Source: Saccopteryx bilineata (taxonomy: Eukaryota > Chordata > Mammalia > Chiroptera > Emballonuridae). Taken from it: a stretch of 64,000 bases of DNA. The notes below the pieces were generated by a model. It was not told where the DNA came from. It did no database searches and worked only from the letters and a program-made list of their open reading frames with translations. Of the stretch, positions 10,550 to 22,830 are shown piece by piece. Position numbers and translations under genes: made by a program. Every line of letters starts with the position of its first letter. The stretch's first letter is position 1. Location of the stretch: contig NC_089494.1 of assembly GCF_036850765.1 (NCBI RefSeq), forward strand, positions 229,542,779-229,606,778, given 5' to 3'.

Positions 10550-11791
10550 TATTATTTTTTTAATAGTTAAACAATTAGCAGGTTCTGCCTGATCATATAT
10601 ATATGCAGGTTTCTATTTAATCATGCAAAATGGTGAATTTAAATACAGCTTGAGAATGGGACACCATCAGTATTTATGTCATCTCACTAGAATCCTGGAC
10701 TCAAAGTGAGGAGTGGTACAGTCCCAGTGTAGACATCCTACTTACCCTCTGCACATTGCAGTAGGCCTCTCTCCCTCTGGTGGCTGTTCCCTCAGCGTCC
10801 CAGGGGAATGTGCACACTGTCACTGTGGCAGGAGGCCAGGACCTTGTGATGAAAGGGTGAAGGTTTGCCACAGGGCTGGCTTCATGGGCAGGTAGGCAGA
10901 GCCTCACAGGCTCAGGTCTAAAATTCCCACCTGGCTTGATCCAGATAGAGACCCATTTGGAAACTACCTGAAGATCATCAGGTATGCCTTAGATCCAGTG
11001 TTACTGTGTGTTCTTTCTACGTCTTCTCAAACATAGCCTCTTCAGTCTTTCTTCTAATTGTTTAACTTCCTTTTATATAAAAATGGACTCTATTTCCTTT
11101 CTACTTTGTTTTTTCTACTGCCTTCTCCCTATCTCTCTCCCTCCCCGACACCCATACACACCCAGTACTTCTAACTGCTTCCTCATACTCCGGTTTGAAT
11201 ATGTTCATTTAAAGATTTACATTTTCTCTAATTGCTTTCAATGTCCTCAGGAAATGTTTCTGGAGTTCCCAGGTGTCCCTTACCTAATATGTATAAGCTT
11301 ATATGTAGTGCATATCATTTTTCTTGACAAATTAATACCTTTTACTTTAGGATATAAGATTGCCATGACCCAGGTGTTTGAACTCAAATCTATTAATGTA
11401 TAGATCTCTCCAACTTAGAAAGAATGAGGTCAATGAAAATCTTTAAATTATGTCTCCTGAAGAATAAGTATTTTTTAACCACCTGTTCCTCTTCAATACT
11501 GCAAAGGATTGTGCCTGCGAATTACCATATTTTTTGTTGCTGGTATTGTTATATTAGCTTAGTATACAGTTGTATAGATAATGACTGCAGCTTTCAATTA
11601 GAGAAACAAATATTTTTCTGAGTAGAAATTATTTCTAGTGTTGCCTAAGAGCCAGCCACACTATAGAAATAAGTCCCTTCTCCTGCGGCAGGGCACCTTT
11701 GCAGTTTATGGCCACGTGTGCCTGAATTTAGATGCCCTTCAAAACATGGAGAGCTGACCTTGTACAAAACCAAAGTTAAAAAGTTACATGG

Positions 11792-12185
11792 GGCCCTGGC
11801 CGGTTGGCTCAGTGGTAGAGCGTCGGCCTGGCGTGCAGAAGTCCCGGGTTCGATTCCCGGCCAGGGCACACAGGAGAAGCGCCCATCTGCTTCTCCACCC
11901 CTCCCCCTCTCCTTCTCTGTCTCTCTCTTCCCCCCCCTGCAGCCAAGGCTCCATTGGAGCAAAGATGGCCCGGGCGCTGGGGATGGCTCGGGCGCTGGGG
12001 ATGGCTCGTTGGCCTCTGCCCCAGGCACTAGGGTGGCTCTGGTCTTGGCAGAGCGACGCCCCGGAGGGGCAGAGCGTCGCCCCCTGGTGGGCGTGCCCGG
12101 TGGATCCTGGTCGGGCGCATGCGGGAGTCTGTCTGACTGTCTCTCCCCGTTTCTAGCTTCAGAAAAATACCAAAAAAAAAAAAAA
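11792..12185 (+). mobile_element. Rhin-1-type SINE (young)
   Basis: It has a tRNA-like head with A box TGGCTCAGTGG and B box GGTTCGATTCC, closing stem GCCCTGG/CCAGGGC, the full body, and a poly-A tail. The target duplication AAAGTTACATGG flanks both ends (near 11780 and 12185). It carries an internal 18-bp duplication (GGGCGCTGGGGATGGCTC) and a single copy of the GTCGCCCCCTGGTGGGC block. Confidence 0.92.
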
Positions 12186-13369
12186 AAGTTACATGGTAAA
12201 TCTCATTCACTCCATGCATGCATTCATCCAAACAGAGCATAGCCCCACAACAGACTGCAGACTCTTGAACATATAAAACATAAGGGGGGAAATTTACATA
12301 CCCACTATATCACATTGAAAACATGGCCCTTACCTTGCAGGATATTACTGTCTTTCAGGGCATTTAAAACAGACACAAAGCAAAGAAACAGCAACGCAGA
12401 GTAATATTGATATTCTGTCAAACTAAATGTTACTAATGCATTCATTCATTCCTGCAATAAATACTTACTGAAAGATTTCTGAGTAGAAAATAGAGACTAA
12501 GGCTGGAAAAAGAGTCTACAGGCCATAGGATTTAAGATATGTGGGATTTGGACTGAGGAGAGGAAAGGGCGTTGAACTTGGAATTGGGAATGAACTGAAA
12601 GCTACCTTCAGCCTGGGATGTACTCGTATAGCGCCATGCACAGCCATGTCCTGTAGAGGCTCCATGTGTATCTAAGTGGCCCGTGGGTTAGCTGGGTGAT
12701 GCAAAGCCCTGAATGACCACAGGCACTACAGTGCCCTTTGAGCTTTTCCAATGAGGGGATGACATGAAGAAAAAAGTATTATAGGGAAATAACCCTTTGG
12801 AATCTCGCAGTATGGACTAAGAAGAAGGAAAATCAAGAGACCGTGGCAGGAAAAACAGTTAAGTCATTTTAATGTTTCTGACTAGTGATGAACTAAAATG
12901 GTGCTCTTAGCACAGAAAGGAAGGGACACTTTGTTGCAAACTTACATAATTATGTGGCTATTTGCATGCTCACCAGTTTTTAATGGGATTTAGTGTCATT
13001 AAAACAAATAAAAATTATTTACTGTTTTAAAAAATATTTTTGTATCTATTTAGTCATTAAAATGTGTAAATACTTGTTTTAAAACTTTGAATTGCTTTTC
13101 AAAACTCTTTAGTATAAAAGGTACTTGATCTTTCTATATCTTACTACATCTTCATGGTTCTGAGGCAGAGCACTCCTTTCATAACCCATGTTATTTATCT
13201 TTGATATAACTAAAGGATTTCAAAAGGATTTGAAACATCACCAAGACATAGCTCATAGTTCTTCTAGTCATTAAAAAAAAATCCAGAATCTCTTTTGTGA
13301 TTTGAATTTTCCACCCATTCAGTTCCACAGTTCAGTGTAACTGGATGACCTGTCACTCTCATAATAAGT

Positions 13370-13518
13370 CACGTGGCTGATTACAGTGTTGTAGATAATA
13401 GACTTTGCTCTGTCCTGATGACCAGCAAGGAAGCAGAGAAGTCTTTAATGTTGGCAGGTTTCCCTCACTCTAGGGCAGACTGCGCAGCATGAATGATCCT
13501 GGAAAAGCAGGCACAGAG
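13370..13518 (+). promoter_or_regulatory. LRRC66: Candidate LRRC66 promoter / untranslated first exon
   Basis: A CACGTG E-box lies at 13370-13375, and about 145 bp later the text CACAGAG|GTGAGAG at 13512-13525 would be a good splice donor. Splicing from 13518 to the acceptor at 14548 would give a leader ending just before the LRRC66 start. No TATA box or CpG island supports it. This is only a placement guess. Confidence 0.25.
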
Positions 13519-13654
13519 GTGAGAGAATATGTATTTTCTATAACATTGGGGAGTTCTTTCTTTAGAGTACAACATAAATGTGATTTTATATTATTGCTAT
13601 CACATTTTTGGTAGCTACATTTTAATGTTATAATTTATAAGAAATTTCTTTTGT

Positions 13655-13990
13655 TTGTTTCCTTCTTTCTTCCTTCCTTCCTTTCTTTCTTTGGGAAAGG
13701 AAGAGAGATAGGGAGGCAGACTCCCCACATGTGCCCCAACAGGGATCCACCTGGCAACCCCAGTGCTCAAGTGCTGAGCTATTTTTAGTGCCTGAGGCTG
13801 ATACACTACAATGGAGCTATCCTCAGCACCCAGGACCACTCTCAAACTAATTGAGCTAATGGCTATGGGAGGGGAAGAAAGAGAGAAGCAAGAGGGGGCG
13901 GGGAGGAGCAGATGATCACTTCCCCTGTGTACCTGGGATGTCTGCAAACTAGGCCGATGCTCTATCCACTGAGCCACCAATCAGAGCCAA
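13655..13990 (-). mobile_element. Old Rhin-1-type SINE
   Basis: Reverse orientation with the head (CTCTGATTGGTGGCTCAGTG), the CACATGTGGGGAGTCTG block and a TTCC/TTTC-expanded tail at 13665-13695. It is strongly diverged. It is directly followed by the young copy at 14016 in the other orientation. Confidence 0.75.
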
Positions 13991-14015
13991 GAAATTTATA
14001 AGAAATCAAACTTTT

Positions 14016-14400
14016 GCCCTGGCCGGTTGCCTCAGCGGTAGAGCGTCGGCCTGGCGTGTGGGGGACCCGGGTTCGATTCCCGGCCAGGGCACATAGGAGA
14101 AGCGCCCATTTGCTTCTCCACCCCACCCCCTCCTTCCTCTCTGTCTCTCTCTTCCCCTCCCGCAGCCAAGGCTCCATTGGAGCAAAAGATGGCCCGGGCT
14201 CTGGGGATGGCTGCTTGGCCTCTGTCCCAGGCGCTAGAGTGGCTCTGGTTGCAGCAGAGCATCGCCCCCTGGTGGGCAGAGCATCGCCCCTGGTGGGCGT
14301 GCCGGGTGGATCCCGGTCGGGTGCATGCGGGAGTCTGTCTGACTGTCTCTCCCCGTTTCCAGCTTCAGAAAAATACAAAAAAAAAAAAAAAAAAAAAGAA
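14016..14400 (+). mobile_element. Rhin-1-type SINE (young)
   Basis: The head starts GCCCTGGCCGGTTGCCTCAG; the B box is perfect and the poly-A tail is about 22 A. The 14-bp target duplication AGAAATCAAACTTT is perfect (14001-14014 and 14401-14414). It has two copies of the 'agcatcgcccc(c)tggtggg' block. It ends only about 150 bp before the LRRC66 start codon. Confidence 0.93.
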
Positions 14401-14552
14401 AGAAATCAAACTTTCACCTAAATTGGCAGTCAAGATAAGATCATTTTCCTAAATCTTAAATTGAAAAGTAAATTGTCTGCTTATTTGCTGTTAGCTTTTT
14501 TACATGGGTTATTTATAAATAAGTTTAATTCATTTCCTTTTGTCCAGGCATT

Positions 14553-15048
14553 ATGAAAAACCTATGTTTCAGAGTTATAACCATGACCATAAGCCTTTAT
14601 TTCACTGGAACAATGACAAACCCATCCAGAAAAAGCAGTCTGTTTTTCGTGTCTGAGTGCCAGTGGGACGGATCTCTGCTGACAAACTGCTCCTTTACTG
14701 GAAAGCGCGTCGGGCCCGCGGACACGGCACAGACAGCAGCCACGGTGAACGCAAGTTTCAGTTTCTTTAAGGTTCTCCTACAGTCTCCAACGGAAAAAGA
14801 GGAACGGAGCATAAAACATCTGGACCTCAGTAACAATCTCCTATCGAAAATAACCTTAAGCCCCCTTGCACGTTTACATGCTTTGGAAATATTAAACCTC
14901 AGCAACAATGCCATCCACTCCATCTCATTGGATCTACACAATCCTAAGTCCTCATGGGCGAAACACCACAGAGGCAGCATGGGAAATGGGCTTCCGTATC
15001 TCAAGTTGCTAATTCTTCAGAGAAATAAACTCAGTGACATTCCCAAAG
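14553..15048 (+). CDS. LRRC66: LRRC66, first coding exon (residues 1-165)
   Basis: LRRC66 is a little-studied single-pass leucine-rich-repeat membrane protein; its function is not established. This exon gives an N-terminal signal-like hydrophobic segment (residues 1-20, MKNLCFRVIT...), an LRR N-cap with cysteines (SECQWDG, LTNCSF) and the first LRRs (IKHLDLSNNLLSKI, residues 87-100; LEILNLSNNAIHSI, 111-124; LPYLKLLILQRNKLSDIP). The ATG at 14553 is chosen because the product begins exactly like human LRRC66 and is only 5 bp after a splice acceptor. The donor is AAAG|GTAAGT. The exon ends one base into codon 166, and the next exon completes it. The four exons join in phase to 1036 residues, longer than the human protein (about 880 by recollection). 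The gene follows SGCB on the same strand, as in human 4q12. Confidence 0.95.
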
Positions 15049-15109
15049 GTAAGTACAATCTTAAAAGATACGCTAGACTAAGAAACAATGAGTACGTGGA
15101 GAGGTAATG

Positions 15110-15112
<3 letters not shown>

Positions 15113-15145
<33 letters not shown>

Positions 15146-15272
15146 TTAGCAAGAGAAGAAGTGGGAGAGAGAGAGATAGAAGCATTGATCTGTTTCTGTA
15201 TGTGCCCTGACGGAGGACTGAAATGGCAACCTTTGCATATCGGGAGGATGCTCCATCCGGGCAGGGCGAGTT
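15113..15272 (-). mobile_element. Short old SINE with (TGAT)n tail
   Basis: A TGAT tetranucleotide run (15113-15146) is followed by 'agcaagagaagaagtgggag', 'gaagcattgatctgtttctg' and a degraded tRNA-like head, the layout of old bat tRNA SINEs in reverse. It lies just inside the large LRRC66 intron. Confidence 0.55.
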
Positions 15273-15777
15273 AATGTTCTATGTCAATGAGAATTCCATG
15301 TTTGCTTTCAGTTTTGAGGAAATGGCTGATCCAAGCAAGTGTTATAAAATGAGTTTCTTCATGGAATTTGAAGTTATGTGAAATTTATAGTCAGTGCTAT
15401 TTAATCTCCCTTTATATAATTTACATTAATGTTATGTGGATTTGTCAAGAAACACTAGGAAGTATTTAAGTACAAAAATAACAACATGATTTTAAATTAC
15501 CTACTTTGATTATCATCTATTTGTGAGTATAGAAAAGCACTAAGAAATCACTAGTTCAGATACTTTTAATATGTAACACAATTCAACTTAAATCTATTGC
15601 CATATTTATTGTTTTTTCTTAGAATACACTTTGCTTCTACTTATCCAGTTGTTCTCCAAGTGTAGACTAAAAATATGCTAATATTATATACTAATATATA
15701 AAATTTCTTATTATCAAGTCAAAATCAGAATTCCTTATCCTGGTTCTAATAGGACACTGCACATAACCTCCTATTAT

Positions 15778-16179
15778 GTATTTTTTTTATTTTTTTTATT
15801 TTTCTGAAGCTGGAAACGGGGAGAGACAGTCAGACAGACTCCCGCATGCGCCCGACCGGGATCCACCCGGCACACCCACCAGGGGCGATGCTCTGCTCAC
15901 CAGGAGGCGATGCTCTGCCCCTCCAGGGGGTCGCTCTGTCCCGACCAGAGCCACTCTAGCGCCTGGGGCAGAGGCCAAGGAGCCATCCCCAGCGCCCGGG
16001 CAAACTTTTGCTCCAATGGAGCCTTGGCTGCGGGAGGGGAAGAGAGAGACAGAGAGGAAGGAGGGGGTGGGGGTGGAGAAGCAAATGGGCGCTTCTCCTA
16101 TGTGCCCTGGCCAGGAATCGAACCTGGGTCCCCTGCACGCCAGGCCGACGCTCTACCGCTGAGCCAACCGGCCAGGGCC
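15778..16179 (-). mobile_element. Rhin-1-type SINE (young)
   Basis: It is full length with a perfect 16-bp target duplication CATAACCTCCTATTAT (15762-15777 and 16180-16195). The tail is interrupted T/A on the + strand. The head has intact A and B boxes. Confidence 0.93.
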
Positions 16180-16689
16180 CATAACCTCCTATTATAATAT
16201 ATTTTCATCCATTCTGACATTCAATAAGCTACATGTTGGAGTTCCTTCACTAATCCATCAAGTGTTTTATTTAGAAAATGTATCAGGTTTGTTAGCCAGA
16301 GCTTCCTTTGCCCTTTTTATAGTCAGGTGTGGTAGACAATTTCCTTTCCTTGTTTGTTTTTAGTCTTGGTCACTATTTGCTAAGTACTTATTTTATATAT
16401 GACACTATGCTAAAAAAGAAAGTGTAAGGATATTGTTATTTTTCTCCATCCCAAATTATGCATAGTAAGTTTTTCTGATTTTTCACTTCTTTCATATTTT
16501 TATGTTCTTCTCCTTCTCCAGCTTCTGGTTTTGTTTTAAGTATAATTTTGAAAAAAATAGCCTGAAGGGGTTAAGGAACAACTTCCAGTCTTCCTATCAG
16601 CAGCATGTGGGAGAAGGGGAGGACTCTCCTCTCCCTGACCTTTTCCACAAAAGCAATGCGTAGTATTTTCAGTGTAATGTGTAAGCCAA

Positions 16690-17060
16690 TTGCATTTTAT
16701 TTTACAGTTTTATTGTATTCTTCTTATTATAAGGAATACCTGCTATTTGTAGAACATTAGCATTTGAAGAAAAATGTTAAGGAAAAAATTAACATCCTTC
16801 ATATAATATATATTCTTTAAATTTATTCTTATCTACATATATATTTTAATTTTAAATTGGATTATACTCTCCAGAATATTTTTAACTTGTATTTTCATAT
16901 CACAGAATATCTTGAATATTTTTATCTAATGAAGCAATCTCACAAATGATATTCTAAATAATTTTTATATACACATGTATTATAATTGGTTTCATCAAAG
17001 AACATTTAGGTTATTTTCTTTTTGTTTGCTACAACTCTTTGATGAACATCATTATAGTTA
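16690..17060 (-). mobile_element. Old L1 3' UTR-like fragment
   Basis: AT-rich text ending 'catttaggttattttctttt', 'gctacaactctttgatgaac', 'atcattatag' resembles the reverse complement of old L1M 3' ends, where 'ggacatttaggttgtttcca ... caatgaacat' occurs. Boundaries are vague. Confidence 0.4.
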
Positions 17061-17318
17061 CACACATATCCATGTGACATAACATTTTTTACATAGTACG
17101 GTAGATGTAAATCTCAACCCAAATTCAAGTGTACTTGAGATATAACCTTTTATTGTCTATTACTCAACATCATTTCTGATTCTGAGCCCAAATTCTACTA
17201 GGATCAGTTGGGTTTGGGCTGTAGGGTACTTGTACTTAACATCAATCTTTAGTGAATTTTCCTCTGGATTTTCCCAGATTTGTACCACAGCTCTAGAACT
17301 TTATATGCTGACAATCAT

Positions 17319-17319
<1 letters not shown>

Positions 17320-17361
<42 letters not shown>

Positions 17362-17380
17362 TGTGTGTAGGTGTGTGTAT
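17320..17380. repeat. (TG)n microsatellite
   Basis: About 18 TG units with one A interruption, then TGTGTAGGTGTGTGT. Alternating purine-pyrimidine sequence of this type can adopt Z-DNA. Confidence 0.95.
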
Positions 17381-18085
17381 CTGTATGTGTCCATCTGTCC
17401 CTTATCCCCATTAGCCAAAAAAACATTTCTCTACAGTCTTTTTAGTTTGGAGAAAAATTTTCACCCTTTTTGTTTCTTCAGAATTCTCTGTCTAGTTCTA
17501 GAAATTCCTTTCCTCTAAAAGTTTAGGCTTCTGGAAAGCAAAGCCAGAAAGACTTATAGAATCCTCTGCTTGTGCCTTGCAGTGTGCGTCCCCTGGGACG
17601 ATTAACACAGACAGAGCTTTCTGCTTGAATGGAGAGAAAGGGAATGTGGGAAACAGAGAGAGAGGAAAGATTAATCATGTCAAATATTATCCCGCCCAAG
17701 AGTAAACAGAGAAATACTGAACCTCTCCTTAAGGCAGATGAATTCCCCAGAGCTAATCGAAGGTTAGGGCAAATACAATTCCATTTTAAGGACCAAATAT
17801 TCCTTTAAAAAATGCAGATCCAGCCACGTCCTCCTTTTGTGAATCAAACTTTCCTCCCAAAATATCAGCAAAATGTTAAACTTGCAAAGGAGAAAAAAGA
17901 AGTGAAATGAGTAAATCTTGTGTCTGAAGTTCTCTCAGAATTCTAGCAAACAAAGCCATAGAGAGATGAACGAAACAGATGGGTGATGGAAGCTCTGAAC
18001 CTAATTGGATGTAATTCAGAGTTCTTTTACCGATAGCATTTTGTGAGGTGAATTACTTTTCCAAAGTCGACATACATTTTCAGTT

Positions 18086-18468
18086 GTTTTTTTTGTTTTG
18101 TTTTTTTTTTGTATTTTTCCGAAGTTGGAAACGGGGAGGCAGTCAGACTCCCGCATGCGCCCGACCGGGAGCCACCCGGCATGCCCACCAGGGGGCGATG
18201 CTCTGCCCATCTTGGGGCGTCGCTCTGCAGCAACCAGAGCCATTCTAGCACCTGAGGCAGAGGCCACAGAGCCATCCTCAGCGCCCAGGCAAACCTTGCT
18301 CCAATGGAGCCTTGGCTGCAGGAGGGAAAGAGAGAGACAGAGAGGAAGGAGAGGGGGAGGGGTGGAGAAGCAGATGGGCACTTCTTCTGTGTGCCCTGGC
18401 TGGGAATCAAACCTGGGACTCCTGCACGCCAGGCCAATGCTCTACCACTGAGCCAACCTGCCAGGGCC
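18086..18468 (-). mobile_element. Rhin-1-type SINE, 'CATCTTGGGG' subfamily
   Basis: The target duplication ACATTTTCAGTT is perfect (18074-18085, 18469-18480). The body has GCCCATCTTGGGGCGTCGCT where younger copies have a CCTCCGGGGC-type block; the copy at 48430 shares this. It keeps a CACCAGGGGGCGATG core. Confidence 0.92.
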
Positions 18469-19328
18469 ACATTTTCAGTTTTAACTAGATTGAGTTCCCT
18501 TTAACATTCTGTCCATTGTGTGATTCTGTGACTGTGGCTGGATAACTCTGACTTTAAATCCCATTCCGAAGGAAGAAGCTGGTAAGAGAGAGGTGCTACT
18601 GGAACACCATGCTATTTCTGACATTTCCTTTGTTCTCTTCAGATTTCTTCATTCTAAGCCTATTTAAAGGTAACATCTGGATAATGTAGTATTTACTCAT
18701 AGAATTGTTGTGAGGAGAAAGAAAGCATATATCTCGAGAACCTAATTTAACATAGTATTTCACATAATAAATGGTAGCTCTTAAAATATGTGAAAAGTAC
18801 TTTGTGTCCTTGTAAAGTAGCTTGCAAATGCTAGTTGTTATTACTCTCTCAGCACAAACTGAGAATAAAAGTCTATTAGAAACAAATAATAGATTTGTTT
18901 TTGTTGGAATCTCAAGTTATCTTTTAAAATGTTAAATAACTACTACAGTAGCTGGGACTCCTAGTCCATTGTAATTCATGAGCCAAGAATCACTTGTGCC
19001 TAACTATTCATATAGGTCTTTGCTCTTATCTAAAGTAATAACTTAGAGAAGTCTCAAAAAGCAGCTATCAAGCAACTAGCCTTGCAGCACATGTGTACCT
19101 TTATAAATCATGTCCCACGCATCTTAAACAGTGGCTGTTTATAGAGCCAACAAAGAGTGACTTTCACTCAAGAAAGTCCACTTTTGTAAGGGTGAAATAT
19201 GACATTGACCAACCCAATGTCAGCCCATCCTGTCTTCAAAGTCAGCTGTGATGTCAACAATAAGTTTCACGTTGGGAAAACAGCCAGGGCAGGTGCCAGC
19301 CAATTCAATTTACAGAACAGAAGCCAGT

Positions 19329-19871
19329 TGTATGGCCAGGAGCTGTGGCTGTGCTGGCCATGCACATGCAGGTTCTCATTGGATTCGGGCAACAGTAAAG
19401 AAACAGTGGAGCCAAAGAACGGTGGGCCATTCCTTTATTAAAGTCTCACACTGGCCGACGAGAAACATACAGGGAAAAACACTTCTCTCTTCATTCTTTC
19501 AGAGCTCACAAAGCTACTGACACATTATCCGGTTCCACAACCAGGAGAATCTTCTCTGGTTTCTCCTAGAATCAAAGGCTTCACCATCCCAAAGCCCCTC
19601 ACCTCTGGTTACCCATCTGCCAACATGGCTTCTTACTCTGCAAAAATGGGCTTCTCTCTCAGCACTCTACATCCTCTCCTTTCTTTTTAAAACTTTTCTG
19701 GCTCAAAACCTCTCCTTCAGCAAATATTAGCATAACAATGGCCCTTCCCAAGCAGGAAGATAATTAGCAATTTCACAGATCACATACCTGGTGCTGCCCA
19801 GCGCTGTTTTTTTAACAATAAAAATAAGCAAACTCAAATAACACAAATTTTACAAACTCATTTGCCCAACA
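19329..19871 (-). mobile_element. Probable solo LTR related to 27522-27840
   Basis: Read on the - strand it would start TGTTGGGCAAATGAG and end near GCCATACA. A central part (19385-19480) matches the LTR-like element at 27522-27840: 'gggccattcc..t.ta', 'agtctc.ca', and 'aacag.gaagccA'. I could not find a target duplication, so the ends are tentative. No internal retroviral gene is present. Confidence 0.45.
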
Positions 19872-20929
19872 CCGGCCATGAATTTAACCTCACTGATTAT
19901 TCTGCCTTCCTCCCATTGTTGGGAGTACAGTGTTAATAATGGAAAATCAGTTTAAAACTGTAAAGCAATAGGGTGGGTCTCCAGTTAAACTATCCCACCT
20001 CCATCAAGCAATATTTTCAGAGTGCTCACAGCATGGCTAGAAATCTTTCAGGACCAGTATCTTATTGGGATTCCAGTTAGGTTGACGGACCAGAAGTGAC
20101 AGACTAACATTAATTAATACACTAAATTTCAGAACCCAAGAGATGAACGTGTTGGAAATGAGATGAAATAATACCTGACTTTGAAACTGGTGGAGTAAAG
20201 AAAGAAAGAAAAAAGAACCATTTATTTAAAAAAAACAAAAAGTACATTATATATATTTTTTATTTGTAGGGAATTAAGCATTTCCTCCTGATTGCTATTG
20301 GATTATGGAAAGACCAATAACCAATATTTTCAAAACCATTTTAGGTTGTAAGTAACAAAATTAATATATGTCACTAAGCTAAGAGAGCAAGGTTGATGGC
20401 TCACCTCTATAAATTTGACCATGTTAAGGGCTCACCTTATCAATAAATGTCTTATCTAGGACCATTCCAGCCTCTATTCCAATTCTTAATAGTCTCTGAA
20501 CTTTAAGCCATGATCCCTGAATATTGTTGTTCTGTGTTATCAGGTAACATACTTGGGAGAACATTTAAGAAGTTCATAGTCCAAAGGAATATTTCTAAGG
20601 TGGTGTAATATCTGGGTGTGCCTTCTGTCTCCTCTTTTCTAATAGACATTGAGATAATTTCTTGGAAGTAATAAAACTTCCTCTGGCCTCTTAAAGGCAA
20701 AGGCTAATCAAATTCCTGACTCTCATGAACTATGTGATTCAGAAAGCAGCTCAAAAATGATTCCATCTCCACACAAGTGCCTCTCTGTTTTTTCCCAACA
20801 ATTGACTCTCCTCTCTTAAAATACAGAATCTACACTGCTGTCCAAGCTCCAGTTAATGCACTCCCTAATCTCTTTCACTCACCTGAATACCAACCCCTTC
20901 AACATTGCTTCACCATGCAAAAAAAAAAA

Positions 20930-21590
20930 ATTTAATGTATTTGGTTTTTTTACTTAATTTATTGAGATAACATTGGTTGATAACATGACATAGGTTTTAG
21001 ATGTACCACTCCATCATACATCATCTGTACACTGCGTGTTCACCTCCCCAAAAGTTTCCTTCCATTACCAATTATCCCCCTTTACTCTCTTTCCTCCCCT
21101 CACCTCTTTTTCCCTCCCTAATCACCACACTGTTGTCTGTGTCTATGAGCTTTTTCTTTTCTTTGCTTAATCCCTTCATCTTTTTCACCCAATCCTCCAA
21201 CCTCTTCCCTCTGACAGCTGTCGTCTGTTCTCTGTATCTATGAGTTTGTTCTATTTTGTTTGTTAGCTTTTGTTCATTAGATTCCACATGTAAGTGAAAT
21301 CAAATGGTACTTGTCTTTCTCTGACTGGTTTGTTTCACTTAGCATAATACTCTCCAGGTCCAGCCATGCTGTTGCAAAAGGGTAAGGTTTTCTTCTCTTT
21401 CACAGCTGAGTGGTATTCCACTGTGTGATGTACCACAGCTTTTTTATCCACTCGTCTACCAATGGGCACTTGAGCTGCTTCCAGATCTTGGCTATTGTAA
21501 ACAATGCTACAATGAACGTAGGGGTGCATATATTCTTTTGAAATACTGTTTTATATATTTCTAGAAGAGGAACTGATGCAATTTTTTTTA
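20930..21590 (-). mobile_element. L1 3' UTR fragment
   Basis: In reverse this is typical mammalian L1 3' sequence. On the + strand it reads 'cagctgagtggtattccact', 'ccaatgggcacttgagctgc', 'cttggctattgtaaacaatg', 'ctacaatgaacgtaggggtg'. No coding part is present. Confidence 0.75.
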
Positions 21591-21679
21591 AAGAACGTAT
21601 TTTTCTCCATTGAGAATGGTAGCCAAGTATCATAGAAGAGTCCTCAGATTTCCCAAGTCCATCTTGAAAGACTCTAAAC

Positions 21680-22001
21680 CAGGGGTCCCCAAACTTTTTA
21701 CACAGGGGGCCAGTTTACTGTCCCTCAGACCGCTGGAGGGCCGGACTATAAAAAATTCTATGAACACTGCACACTGCACATATTTTATTTTAAAGTAAAA
21801 AAACAAAACGGAAGTAGTACTGTACCTGAGCGACACGGTGCTTTGCGGCACCGCCACATACAGTACTTACTCCAGGAGCACACGATGTGGATGCTCACTG
21901 ACCACCAATGAAAGAGGTGCTTCTTCCGGAAGTGTGGCGGGGGCCAGATAAATGGCCTCGGGGCCACATGTGGCCCAAGGGCTGTAGTTTAGGGACCCCT
22001 G
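21680..22001. mobile_element. Non-autonomous hAT element
   Basis: It starts CAGGGGTCCCCAAAC and ends GGGACCCCTG, as hAT terminal repeats do. Flanking octamers ctctaaac (21672-21679) and ccctaaaa (22002-22009) match at 6 of 8. It is the same family as 58893-59221, in opposite orientation: both contain 'ggccggactataaaaa' / 'ttttttatagtccggcc' and 'cttccggaag'. No transposase ORF. Confidence 0.88.
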
Positions 22002-22319
22002 CCCTAAAAGAACAAGGTCACATCTCTCGTTATCTTTAGATCGGCAGGCTAATCAGGGCATGTTTTCTTCATAACAGTGCTCTTTGGCAGAAGCCAAAAT
22101 TGCAATCCCCATCACATAAGCACATGTCAAATCTTTGCTCACATCATATCTGCTAACATCTCCTTGGCCAAAGCAAATCACATGGCCAAACTCAACTCAT
22201 CTGGATGGGGACGTATATACTGCTCACAGTGAAGTGAATATTTGCTGAACAATAATCCAAACTGTTACACCTGGCTTCCACTGAGCTCAAAATATTGAAG
22301 ATCATAGCAATCAAATATA

Positions 22320-22830
22320 GATTTCAATTCCACCTCTGAGAAACAATTTTTAAGGGAGGAAACTGAGGCATGGAACCTTAAGTGAGACTTCTCGATTCAC
22401 ATCACGAGTTACAACCAGAGCTGAAATAAAACTCAACATCCTAAGTGCCCTATTCGCTATATGACACAAGTAGAATCACTGAACGACCCCCAGTACTCCG
22501 GGCAATTTCATGTATCCCATGCCCATACCATTCTCCTGCATGGAGAGCCTGGCCCCAGCCTTCTTTTCCTTTTTCTAAACTCAAGTTATCTTTCAGGGCC
22601 TTGACCAGGTTTTTGTTTGTTTATTTTGTTTTGGTAAGAAATGTACATAGTTAAACGGCAATGAATGGCTAGACAACCGAGTTTCAACCCCAGTTCCACA
22701 GCTCAATCCACCATGACTGAGGGCACATTCTTAACTAGCTTCCCCTAGGTTTTGCCATTTGCAAAATGGTAGCAACCCCCAGGGCTTCCTGAGGATTAAA
22801 AGATGTTTGTGAAATGCGCAGAGCCTAAAA
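22320..22830. mobile_element. Two MIR-like remnants (22320-22440, 22650-22830)
   Basis: The first has 'aggaaactgaggcatggaac'. The second has 'gagtttcaaccccagttcca', 'gcaaaatggtagcaaccccc', 'aggattaaaagatgtttgtg', the standard MIR order. Sequence between them is unclassified. Confidence 0.55.

Larger units (their letters stand above)
10550..14547 (+). other. SGCB-LRRC66 intergenic interval
   Basis: The two genes lie head to tail with about 4.4 kb between the SGCB poly(A) site and the LRRC66 start codon. The interval holds three Rhin-1-type SINEs and otherwise unique AT-rich sequence with no supported coding ORF. The LRRC66 start codon lies 5 bp past a splice acceptor (TTTCCTTTTGTCCAG|GCATT), so an untranslated first exon and the promoter should lie in this interval. 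One candidate is noted at 13370-13518. Confidence 0.6.

Noticed and set aside
11718..12242. Repeated 100-170 codon ORFs over SINE copies (also 14014, 15776, 18027, 25520, 32143, 42429, 49560, 56527)
   Set aside because: Same translated text (for example 'SGRASAWRAEVPGSIPG') recurs at each Rhin-1-type SINE, so these are repeat frames, not genes.
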